From contig NZ_DASYTH010000284.1 of the NCBI RefSeq assembly GCF_036002505.1, positions 1-5,141 on the forward strand: a stretch of DNA of 5,141 nt, read 5' to 3'. Position numbers and translations under genes: made by a program. The notes beneath the pieces are model-generated. The model did no database searches. It was not told the DNA's origin and saw nothing but the letters and a program-made list of their open reading frames with translations. Below are positions 1-5,023 of this stretch, one piece after another. This DNA is from DASYTH01 sp036002505 (GTDB lineage: Bacteria > Actinomycetota > Actinomycetes > Mycobacteriales > Pseudonocardiaceae). Numbering within the stretch: position 1 is the stretch's first letter; every line of letters starts with the position of its first letter.

Positions 1-123
1 CACACCATGATCCACGAACCAGCGAAAGGATCAACACGCCACGCCGTCAGACACCTGACCAGTTACGTTCGGACTAGTTTCGACATTCCCTGCACCCGCT
101 GATCGCGGCCCGCCTCCGTCGAT

Positions 124-161
124 TGGTGCCGGTTCGAATCGCCTATCACGAACCTGCACCA
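124..161. repeat. Imperfect inverted repeat (13-base arms, 12-base loop)
   Basis: Arms 124-136 and 149-161 pair at 12 of 13 positions; the only mismatch is C130 against T155. The left arm reads TGGTGCCGGTTCG and the loop is 137-148. No T-tract follows on either side. It lies in a gene-free stretch next to a transposase stub, so it could be a terminator hairpin or a trace of a mobile-element end. The sequence does not decide between these. Confidence 0.55.
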
Positions 162-207
162 CTCGAACTCCCGTTCACGCGCAGGTCAGAGCCACGATCG
201 TCACCGC

Positions 208-224
208 GCAGGTTCGAATCCTGC
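208..224 (+). other. tRNA T-arm-like hairpin, possible tRNA 3'-end remnant
   Basis: GCAGG (208-212), the seven-base loop TTCGAAT (213-219) and CCTGC (220-224) form a perfect five-base-pair stem with the T-loop sequence seen in bacterial tRNAs. CGGGTCT plus A then CC follows, in the place of an acceptor 3' strand and discriminator. No matching 5' acceptor strand (AGACCCG), anticodon arm or D arm is visible upstream, so this is not a complete tRNA. A tRNA 3' end left as the att core of an integrated element is one reading; chance is another. The ten bases GGTTCGAATC also occur at 131-140, without the T-stem pairing. Confidence 0.4.
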
Positions 225-261
225 CGGGTCTACCTCACTGATCAAGCTGGCCCCCGTATGG

Positions 262-555
262 TCAGGCGGCGAGGAGGATTCGCTTGCGGAGCAGGTCGAA
301 TCCGGCGCGGCCGTACATCTGCCTCTTGATCATTTTGATGCGGTTCACGTTGCCTTCAACAGCTCCGGAGCTGTGCGGGAGTGTGAGTCCGTTGAGGACT
401 GCCGGGTAGTCGCGCTTGAGTCCTGGGACGAACCGGTGCAGGTGCGGCAGGTCATCGGCCTCAACTTTGGCCATCCAGCTGTCCAGGCGCTCACCGTGCC
501 GGCCGGTGAGCATCTCGGCAAAGGCGCCGACATGGGTTGCCGTGACCCTGGTGCA
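262..555 (-). pseudogene. ISL3-family transposase, C-terminal stub
   Basis: This is a remnant of a DDE transposase of the ISL3 family. About 95 residues are recognisable, from the stretch containing HVGAFAEMLTGRHGERLDSW through LPHSSGAVEGNVNRIKMIKR to the usual C-terminus FDLLRKRILLAA and a TGA at 262-264. The Glu of AVEG (codon 355-357) is probably the third catalytic acidic residue. The zinc-binding and DNA-binding N-terminus and both catalytic Asp residues are missing. Full-length members run to roughly 400 residues or more, so this cannot be active. The frame stays open to 831, but upstream of about 555 the translation is Arg/Ser/Pro-rich and unlike any transposase. That part is read instead as a plus-strand remnant. 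The junction is placed only to within about 15 bases. Confidence 0.82.
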
Positions 556-557
556 GA

Positions 558-864
558 AACTTCCTGATCGTCTTCCTCGGCGGTGGTGAGAAGTTCGGCT
601 GCGCGACGCCGGGTGGTGGCTGTCCGCCGCCGCTGTCCGGGATTGGCTTCTCGCTGGCTCCGGTCCAGAACGGGCAGGTGGGCATCTACGTCCCGCAGCC
701 ACTGGAGTTCTACGGCTGGGCCGGATTCCCTCGGCCAGGAGCGGGGCAACGTCCGGATCGCGACCGGGACGACCGCCGGTGAGAAGCGGATCAAGGTGAC
801 CGTCCCGGCTTTCTTCCGCCAACCCACTCAACTACTGACGGTGCGCCTGGGTTCGGCCATCTGA
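558..864 (+). pseudogene. Frameshifted C-terminal remnant of an unrecognised protein
   Basis: Two plus-strand frames carry high GC at third positions and join into one plausible C-terminus. The first (561 to about 730) contains GFSLAPVQNGQVGIYVPQP and LEFYGWAGF. The second (about 727-864) contains RGNVRIATGTTAGEKRIKV and ends FFRQPTQLLTVRLGSAI before TGA at 862-864. Codon bias switches frame near 727-733, which suggests a small insertion or deletion there. The 5' end is cut by the opposing transposase stub, and no start codon or ribosome site is present. The composition (many Gly, Val, Pro and aromatic residues, two Cys at codons 600 and 621) suggests a beta-rich, perhaps exported, protein. 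I do not recognise the family. The alternative is a chance open frame opposite the longer minus-strand frame. Confidence 0.45.
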
Positions 865-872
865 TGCACCAG

Positions 873-903
873 GGCCGGGCCGCCTGTTCGGAGCGGCCCG
901 GCC
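873..903. terminator. GC-rich hairpin, likely bidirectional terminator
   Basis: GGCCGGGCCGC (873-883) pairs perfectly with GCGGCCCGGCC (893-903) around a nine-base loop. It begins 9 bases after the stop of the plus-strand remnant (864) and lies 16 bases past the stop of the minus-strand lyase gene (920), so it can serve both directions. There is no T-tract, which is common for actinomycete hairpin terminators. Confidence 0.75.
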
Positions 904-919
904 TGCGGTGTGCGGGTAG

Positions 920-2500
920 TCAGAAGCGTGCTCCGACGTTGGCGCCGTTGGTCGGGCGTAGGAAGGTGGACGATGGGATCGAGCCGTCCGCGGTTCTCGG
1001 TCCGGTGATGGTGCTGGGATCGGTGCTCACGAAGGACCAGGAGCCGCCGAGGTCCCAGGAGTTGCCGCTGCCGGTCGAGGTGGAGCCGAGGGAGACGTTG
1101 GTGCCGTTGGCCACGGCGAGGTTGCCGGTCAGCGTGCTGGTGGAACGGTTGACGTTGAAGCCGGTGCCGGGGTTGTCCCAGGCGGTGCAGTGGTCGATGC
1201 GGTGCTGGCCGGGGTTGTTGTTGTCGATGATGCCGCCGACGGCGTTGTCCCAGGCCATGCTGTTGCGCAGGGTGTGGTTGGCGGCCACGCCGTTGCCGCC
1301 GAGCTTGAAGCCGTTGCCGTCGCCGGTGAAGTCGGGCAGGTTCCAGCGGTTGAACCCGTTGCCCCAGGCGAGGCTGTTCTCGGTGAGGATGGGCGAGGAG
1401 AACATCCAGTAGTCGAGGCCGTCGTCGGAGTTGTTCCACAGCCGGGCGCCGCGGACCACGTTGCCGGTGCCGGAGCCTTCCTTGATGGCCAGGCCGTCAG
1501 CGCTTTCCCCGTTGTTGCGGGGGTCGCGGTTGCCGAAGCTGTCCAGGTTGAGGATCTGGTTGTTGCTCGACGTCAGGAACAGGTGGAATCCGGACTCATA
1601 GTTGTCCCGCGTGATGAGACGCTCAAAGATGTTGTTGCTGGAGTCCAGGCCGAAGACGCCGTAGGGACCGTGGATGATCTCCAGGCCGATCAGCCGCCAG
1701 AAGTCACCCTCGATGTGGATCGCGCCGCGCTGCGGCCGGGGAATGGTGGAGCCCACGTCTCCCGGCGTGAACGGCATGTTCTCCCCGTCGATGATCACCC
1801 GCTCGCCGCTGACGTTGCGCATGGTGATGGGCTGGCTCGCCGTGCCGTTGCTCAGGATCTGGATGTTGGTGCTCGGCGCGTAGGTGCCGCCGCGGATGAA
1901 GATGGTGTACCCGGGCCGGGCCAGGTCGACCGCGCGCTGAATGGTCAGCAGGGGCGCGGCCTGCGTGCCGGGGTTGCCGTCATTGCCGTTGGTCGCCACA
2001 TACAGCGTGTTGGTGGGCGGCGGCGGGCTTTCCCAGGAGAAGTCGATGAAGTCGACGTTGGGCAGGCCGGCCGAGGTGGTCGGGTTGAGCCGGATCGTGC
2101 TGTTGCCCGCCGGCACCACGAACCCCACGGACTTCGACGCCCACGTGGACCAGGCGCCGGTCGGTTCGAACGCCACGGCGGAGAACACGGTCGAGCCGTT
2201 GACGACGATGTCCGCGGGCCGGCTGCTCGTGCCACCGTTGGCGAACCGGATCACCGTGAACCCGGCGCCGGACAGTCCCGCGTTGACGGTGAACTGCGCG
2301 AAGGCGCCGACGGCGTTGGTGCCGTTGCAGAATCCCGTCCCCGAGAACCCGGGCCAATTGCTGTCGATGGTGCCCGTGCAGACCGCGGGCGCGGTCTCGG
2401 CCTCATAGATCACCCCCACCGCTGCCGAAGTGGGCGTCGGCGACACCAGGACCACGCCGGCCACCAGGCCGGCGGCCGCGACAAGCGTCTTCAGCCTCAT
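920..2500 (-). CDS. Secreted pectate lyase, polysaccharide lyase family 9, with N-terminal CBM35/CBM6-type module
   Basis: This 526-residue exported enzyme is predicted to cleave polygalacturonate by beta-elimination with calcium as cofactor. Residues 1 to about 27 form a signal peptide (MRLK, hydrophobic core, cleavage near PTSAAVG). Residues about 30-156 are a CBM35/CBM6-like beta-sandwich with the opening YEAE and Cys41/Cys58 possibly bridged. A short proline linker (159-162) leads to a right-handed beta-helix from about 166, opening LYVATNGNDGNPGT. Asp335, Asp359, Asp360 and Asp363 and Lys399 (in NGFKLGG) match, with identical spacing (24, 1, 3, 36), my recollection of the calcium ligands and catalytic lysine of Dickeya Pel9A. 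The ATG at 2500 is chosen over an in-frame start 32 codons upstream: GGAGG lies seven bases before it and the signal peptide begins there. CBM35 modules of pectin-degrading enzymes can bind unsaturated galacturonate; that binding is inferred here. The gene appears to be a single transcription unit ended by the hairpin at 873-903. Confidence 0.92.
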   Translation of the reverse strand: MRLKTLVAAAGLVAGVVLVSPTPTSAAVGVIYEAETAPAVCTGTIDSNWPGFSGTGFCNGTNAVGAFAQFTVNAGLSGAGFTVIRFANGGTSSRPADIVVNGSTVFSAVAFEPTGAWSTWASKSVGFVVPAGNSTIRLNPTTSAGLPNVDFIDFSWESPPPPTNTLYVATNGNDGNPGTQAAPLLTIQRAVDLARPGYTIFIRGGTYAPSTNIQILSNGTASQPITMRNVSGERVIIDGENMPFTPGDVGSTIPRPQRGAIHIEGDFWRLIGLEIIHGPYGVFGLDSSNNIFERLITRDNYESGFHLFLTSSNNQILNLDSFGNRDPRNNGESADGLAIKEGSGTGNVVRGARLWNNSDDGLDYWMFSSPILTENSLAWGNGFNRWNLPDFTGDGNGFKLGGNGVAANHTLRNSMAWDNAVGGIIDNNNPGQHRIDHCTAWDNPGTGFNVNRSTSTLTGNLAVANGTNVSLGSTSTGSGNSWDLGGSWSFVSTDPSTITGPRTADGSIPSSTFLRPTNGANVGARF

Positions 2501-2507
2501 TGCTGTT

Positions 2508-2512
2508 CCTCC
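2508..2512 (-). promoter_or_regulatory. Ribosome binding site of the pectate lyase gene
   Basis: On the minus strand GGAGG lies seven bases before the ATG at 2500. It decides the start, because the upstream alternative at 2596 has no comparable site and would put 32 unlikely residues before the signal peptide. Confidence 0.85.
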
Positions 2513-2574
2513 AACGGTGCTAGCAGGGTGATCCGATGTGGAGCTACAGCCACCTACGAGGTTAGGCAAACCCG

Positions 2575-2601
2575 CGTGGACAATGCCGAACACCACGTGG
2601 A
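2575..2601. promoter_or_regulatory. Palindrome and spaced CGTGGA repeats upstream of the lyase gene, possible operator
   Basis: CCACGTGG (2593-2600) is a perfect eight-base palindrome 92 bases upstream of the lyase ATG. CGTGGA occurs at 2575-2580 and again at 2596-2601, 21 bases apart, which is two helical turns and so the same DNA face. This geometry would suit a repressor or activator controlling the lyase, as is usual for sugar-degrading enzymes, but no known operator is recognised. Confidence 0.3.
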
Positions 2602-2842
2602 TTTTTGAGCAGCGCGCGGAAATTGTTCTGCGGTAAGGGCATCGACACCATCACCGAAGTAAGCGTCCTCGACCCCCCGCTTCTACCGGGCGGCCCAGAG
2701 CCATCCCGACCCGTCTCCCATCCCACTCAGCCCCAAAAAGGCAACCCATTCAGCACGTCAACCGCAACCAGGACCCCGTGAAAACTGTCAAAACGGGCAC
2801 CCGCAACGCGAAGGGTGCTGGGCGCGGGGCGGCACAGAGGTT

Positions 2843-2883
2843 GGGACGGGCGGCGAACGGGGGGAAGGTATCGCCGCCCGCCC
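2843..2883 (-). terminator. Hairpin after the sigma/anti-sigma operon
   Basis: CGGGCGGCGA (2847-2856) pairs perfectly with TCGCCGCCCG (2871-2880) around a 14-base loop. After one bulged base (A2846), GGG 2843-2845 pairs with CCC 2881-2883. It begins 16 bases past the anti-sigma stop at 2900 in the direction of transcription. There is no T-tract. Confidence 0.6.
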
Positions 2884-2899
2884 CGGGGAGATCCCCTGG

Positions 2900-3631
2900 T
2901 CAGTGGGTCGGCAATGTTGTCGGTGCGCCGGTGGGGTGGGGTGGTTGGGTCGGCCTGGAGGCCGGTGGGGTGGCTGGCGGGCCGGTCGGGTGTGCCGGGC
3001 GGGGTGTTTCCGGTGTTCCGGTTGGGGGTGTGCCGGGCGACGGGTTTCCGGGTTGGTCGCTGAGCAGGTCGGCGCAGTAGCCGGGGACCTGGTCCTTGCC
3101 GCCGGCGGCGGTGATCAGGACGGTGAAGGCGGGACTGTCCAGGGCCTTGCCGTGCTCGGAGCCGGCTCCCGCGGTGTAGGCGCGGCAGAGGCCGACCAGC
3201 GAGGGCGAGGGGGTCGCGGCCTCGCTGGCCGGCTCGGATCCCGGCGGCGCCGGGCTGGGAACGTGCGTCGCACTGATGGTTGGTGAGTCGGCGGGCGCGT
3301 GGCCGGGCAGGGGCAGGGTTCCGGTCGCCGCGGCGGTCGCGATACCACCCACGGCTGCGACTGCCGCGGCTGGGACGAGGATCTTCGCCGTGAGCAGGGT
3401 GGCCAGGGTTGACTTGAGCACGGGGCGTCTCCGTTGTTGACGGGCTGGGGTGAGATGAGCCGCGCGGAAGGCCGCGACCGCGATCTGCTCGCCGGACAGC
3501 TCACCCGCCCGTGGCGGGGCGGCGGCCGCGGCGAGCAACTCGCGCAGGTTGTCCGATCCACTGACCGGTTGACCGCTGAGCAGTCGCTCGGCGGTCTTGC
3601 GGTCGATGCGGCGAAAACGGCGCGGGCTCAT
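2900..3631 (-). CDS. Single-pass membrane protein, putative anti-sigma factor
   Basis: This 243-residue protein is probably the membrane-bound inhibitor of the ECF sigma factor encoded just upstream. Residues 1-70 are cytoplasmic and basic. They contain two predicted helical stretches (about 11-36 and 42-60, with LRELLAAAAAPP and GEQIAVAAFRAAH) that I infer bind sigma. A membrane segment lies at about 74-104. The outside part is a Pro/Ser linker, then a small domain with Cys149 (LVGLCRAY) and Cys186 (PGYCADLL), which may form a disulfide. A Pro/Thr-rich tail (193-243) follows. No zinc-binding HxxxCxxC motif is present, so this is not a ZAS-type anti-sigma. Its ATG overlaps the sigma stop as ATGA, so the pair is translationally coupled, and GGAGGTGAG precedes it. 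The anti-sigma role rests on gene order and topology, not on a recognised domain. Confidence 0.78.
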   Translation of the reverse strand: MSPRRFRRIDRKTAERLLSGQPVSGSDNLRELLAAAAAPPRAGELSGEQIAVAAFRAAHLTPARQQRRRPVLKSTLATLLTAKILVPAAAVAAVGGIATAAATGTLPLPGHAPADSPTISATHVPSPAPPGSEPASEAATPSPSLVGLCRAYTAGAGSEHGKALDSPAFTVLITAAGGKDQVPGYCADLLSDQPGNPSPGTPPTGTPETPRPAHPTGPPATPPASRPTQPPHPTGAPTTLPTH

Positions 3632-4266
3632 CTCACCTCCCTCAGCGTCAGGTCCCCCGAATCCGTCACACCCGCCTGCTCGAGGTACTTGGCGAGCCGG
3701 CGCAGCCCCCGGTAGGCAGCGGTGCGCACCGCGCCCGGCCGCTTGCCCAGCACCCGGGCGGCCGCGGCCACATCCAACCCCATGACCACCCGCAGTAACA
3801 CGGCCTCGGCCTGGTCGGGCGGCAACCGCGCGATCAGCGCCAGCGCCGCGTCGGTCGCCACCGCCTCCGCCGCCGACCCGGCGGTGTCGGCCGCCCCGGG
3901 CAGCTCGACCAACGCATCCGCCGCGGCGTCCACCACGGCCGGCCGCCGGCGCCGTTGACGCAACTGGTCCAAGGCCCGATGCCGGGCGATCGTCGTGACC
4001 CAGCCGCGAAACCCGTCCGCGTCACCCCGAAAGGTGGCCAGATCGCGGGCGACCTGCAACCACGCCTCAGCCGCGACGTCCTCGGCCTCGGCACCCACGA
4101 GCACCCGCAGGTAGCGCAGCAGTCCCGGCTGCACCGCCCGGTACAGCAGCCGGAACGCCTCCTCACTACCGCCCTGCGCCGCCGCAACGGCCGCGGCCAG
4201 ATCCGGCGCCGGCACCGAATCAGACGACCAGCGCTGGCCAGCCACGATCTTCGCGCCCGGCCTCAT
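3628..4266 (-). CDS. ECF-subfamily RNA polymerase sigma factor
   Basis: A 212-residue sigma-70 family protein of the extracytoplasmic-function type, with regions 2 and 4 only. Region 2 covers about 34-106: QGGSEEAFRLLYRAV, DVAAEAWLQVARDL, then FRGWVTTIARHRALDQLRQ for -10 recognition and melting. An Ala-rich linker follows. Region 4 covers about 140-197, with LIARLPPDQAEAVLLRVVMG and the helix-turn-helix VAAAARVLGKRPGAVRTAAYRGLRRL for -35 recognition. The ATG at 4266 is preferred. Codon bias falls off upstream of it, and it sits in an ATGA overlap with a nine-codon frame that has a good ribosome site. In-frame GTG codons at 4338 (weak AGGGG ten bases upstream) and 4302 would add 24 or 12 residues. 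The stop overlaps the next gene's start. No convincing promoter is seen upstream. Confidence 0.88.
   Translation of the reverse strand: MRPGAKIVAGQRWSSDSVPAPDLAAAVAAAQGGSEEAFRLLYRAVQPGLLRYLRVLVGAEAEDVAAEAWLQVARDLATFRGDADGFRGWVTTIARHRALDQLRQRRRRPAVVDAAADALVELPGAADTAGSAAEAVATDAALALIARLPPDQAEAVLLRVVMGLDVAAAARVLGKRPGAVRTAAYRGLRRLAKYLEQAGVTDSGDLTLREVR
3636..3640 (-). promoter_or_regulatory. Ribosome binding site of the anti-sigma gene
   Basis: The minus strand reads GGAGGTGAG directly before the ATG at 3631, with GGAGG ending four bases upstream. It is an almost full complement of the 16S rRNA tail, placed inside the end of the sigma gene. This fixes the start and predicts efficient translation from the shared transcript. 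Confidence 0.8.
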
Positions 4267-4289
4267 TGCGCAAACTGATCGTCGGCCAT
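4263..4289 (-). CDS. Possible nine-codon leader reading frame coupled to the sigma gene
   Basis: ATG at 4289 opens a frame MADDQFAQ ending in TGA (4265-4263) that overlaps the sigma ATG as ATGA. GGAG lies seven bases before it, while the sigma ATG has no ribosome site of its own. Termination and re-initiation would then set sigma translation. There is no obvious attenuator structure or rare-codon run. If sigma actually starts at GTG 4338 or 4302, this frame is a coincidence. Confidence 0.4.
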   Translation of the reverse strand: MADDQFAQ

Positions 4290-4296
4290 CGTCGAA

Positions 4297-4300
4297 CTCC
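4297..4300 (-). promoter_or_regulatory. Ribosome binding site before the nine-codon frame
   Basis: The minus strand reads GTGGAG, seven bases, then ATG at 4289. This spacing is ideal for the short frame and too far (30 bases) for direct use by the sigma ATG at 4266. Confidence 0.4.
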
Positions 4301-4394
4301 ACTGACTGGTGCGGGACGCTTCGCTCGATCAAGGACACGGCGCTGACACCCCTATGACGGCAGAACGCCAGGCGCCCGCCGCCTTCATCAGCGC

Positions 4395-4805
4395 GTGGGC
4401 GTGAGGCACGCCACGGCGCCGATGGTCGGCGTGGGGCTGTTCATCGTGGTGCCCAAGATCTGGCGGATGAAGGCCGACCAGCCGCGGCGCAAGCCGCGGA
4501 AGTGGTCGCTCGGCCAGGCGCTGGACACCGGCTACGTCCGGTCCCTGCCGCTGAACTTCGTGCAGTTGCTGTTCCTGGAATTGGCGGGGATCGCGGGGTT
4601 CTTCGAGAAGCTGCTGTTCGGCGCCGCTGGCGATGTCGCTGGTCTGTTCACCATTGTGCTCGGGTGCACGTTCATCGCGTCGCTGCTGGTCTGGCCGAGT
4701 GTGTGGCTGTTCAACCGCCCGAAGATCGTAGTGCCGCCGGCGCTGCGAGACGAACGCGGTGCGCTGGAACTGTGGTGGCACAGTCGCCGCGCGCCGCCTC
4801 ATTGA
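4395..4805 (+). CDS. Small membrane protein of unknown function
   Basis: A 136-residue product that I do not recognise. A short hydrophobic stretch (10-20) is followed by a strongly basic loop (21-37, with ADQPRRKPRKW). Two membrane segments follow, about 54-76 (FVQLLFLELAGIAGFFEKLL) and 82-105 (GLFTIVLGCTFIASLLVW). The C-terminal tail contains RPKIVVPPALRDERGALELWW. GC-rich third positions and the membrane pattern support a real gene. The start is unclear: GTG 4395 and ATG 4422 both lack a ribosome site. An out-of-frame peptide from ATG 4354 (MTAERQAPAAFISAWA, stop at 4402-4404) could be the original N-terminus separated by a frameshift. The gene diverges from the sigma gene; only 56 to 128 bases separate them. 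A function linked to the sigma factor is possible but not shown. Confidence 0.7.
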   Translation: MGVRHATAPMVGVGLFIVVPKIWRMKADQPRRKPRKWSLGQALDTGYVRSLPLNFVQLLFLELAGIAGFFEKLLFGAAGDVAGLFTIVLGCTFIASLLVWPSVWLFNRPKIVVPPALRDERGALELWWHSRRAPPH

Positions 4806-4929
4806 CCAAACCCGCCCGATACGGCACCTCGCTGACCGTCGGGGCACATGTCTGGAAGGCGCGCCGAACGGGATCACCTACGAAGTCAACCTGGTCCGCC
4901 CCGACGGCATCGACCTGAGGACGCCGTAA
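4802..4929 (+). pseudogene. Small reading frame of unknown function broken by a two-base insertion
   Basis: Two frames with good codon bias read as one short protein. From 4802 the frame gives TKPARYGTSLTVGAHVWKA, and after a shift at 4862-4863 a second frame gives PNGITYEVNLVRPDGIDLR, then TP and TAA (4927-4929). Removing one CG from GCGCGCCG at about 4859-4866 restores a continuous 41-residue frame, so a dinucleotide slip is the simplest explanation. TTG at 4802 overlaps the membrane gene's TGA and could be a coupled start, with no ribosome site visible. Alternatively this is the tail of a longer lost gene. I do not recognise the product. Confidence 0.45.
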
Positions 4930-4958
4930 CGCGTCGCCGTGTGGTCCGCGACCGCAGT

Positions 4959-4993
4959 ACCGGCTATGTACTGAAGCTAGTACTTCAGCCGGT
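4959..4993. repeat. Interrupted inverted repeat beside the downstream transposase
   Basis: ACCGGCT (4959-4965) pairs with AGCCGGT (4987-4993), and inside it GAAG (4973-4976) pairs with CTTC (4983-4986). Alternatively CTGAAG (4971-4976) pairs with CTTCAG (4983-4988). GTAC recurs at 4957, 4968 and 4980, about one helical turn apart. It may act as a terminator for the converging genes or mark the edge of the insertion element to the right. Confidence 0.45.
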
Positions 4994-5023
4994 CTAGGTT
5001 CAATGCCACTTAGCTTAAGTTGA

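Larger units (their letters stand above)
2501..2899. other. Intergenic region between the lyase and anti-sigma genes
   Basis: This 399-base gap has no convincing gene. The part next to the lyase (2501 to about 2640) should hold its promoter. On the minus strand TTGCCT, 17 bases and TAGCTC can be read as weak -35/-10 boxes, but the match is poor. A second stretch (2774-2818) contains a minus-strand TTGACA at 2786-2791 without a good -10 box, and a six-base-pair hairpin (GCACCC 2797-2802 with GGGTGC 2813-2818). The middle, about 2650-2770, is C-rich and shows no signal I can support. The terminator-like hairpin at 2843-2883 closes the sigma operon. Confidence 0.5.

Noticed and set aside
156..234. 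Complete tRNA gene ending at the T-arm-like hairpin
   Set aside because: No 5' acceptor strand pairing with CGGGTCT and no anticodon or D stem could be found in the preceding 76 bases.
828..1439. 203-residue minus-strand open frame rich in Arg, Gln and His
   Set aside because: It lies entirely in the wrong frame of the lyase gene and its beginning and has the repetitive composition of a frame shadow.
1190..2608. 472-residue plus-strand open frame opposite the lyase gene
   Set aside because: Its translation is a low-complexity Val/Ala/Gly/Asp/Arg mixture without domains, produced by the high GC of the lyase gene. The minus strand encodes a full recognised enzyme with signal peptide and ribosome site.
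2641..2780. Short plus-strand frame beginning IDTITEVSVLD
   Set aside because: It soon becomes Pro/Thr/Ser-rich with weak codon bias, has no start signal, and no family is recognisable.
2778..3080. Plus-strand frame of 100 residues rich in Gly and Trp
   Set aside because: It is the antisense of the proline-rich tail of the anti-sigma protein, has no ribosome site, and its composition follows directly from CCN codons.
4267..4338. Sigma factor starting at GTG 4338 (236 residues)
   Set aside because: It is possible but less likely: third-position GC drops upstream of 4266, the ribosome site is weak and rather far, and the added residues lie outside conserved sigma regions.
4502..4918. 138-residue plus-strand frame over the membrane gene
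   Set aside because: Upstream of 4802 it is a frame shadow of the membrane gene with no hydrophobic pattern. Only the part from 4802 to about 4861 looks coding and is reported separately.
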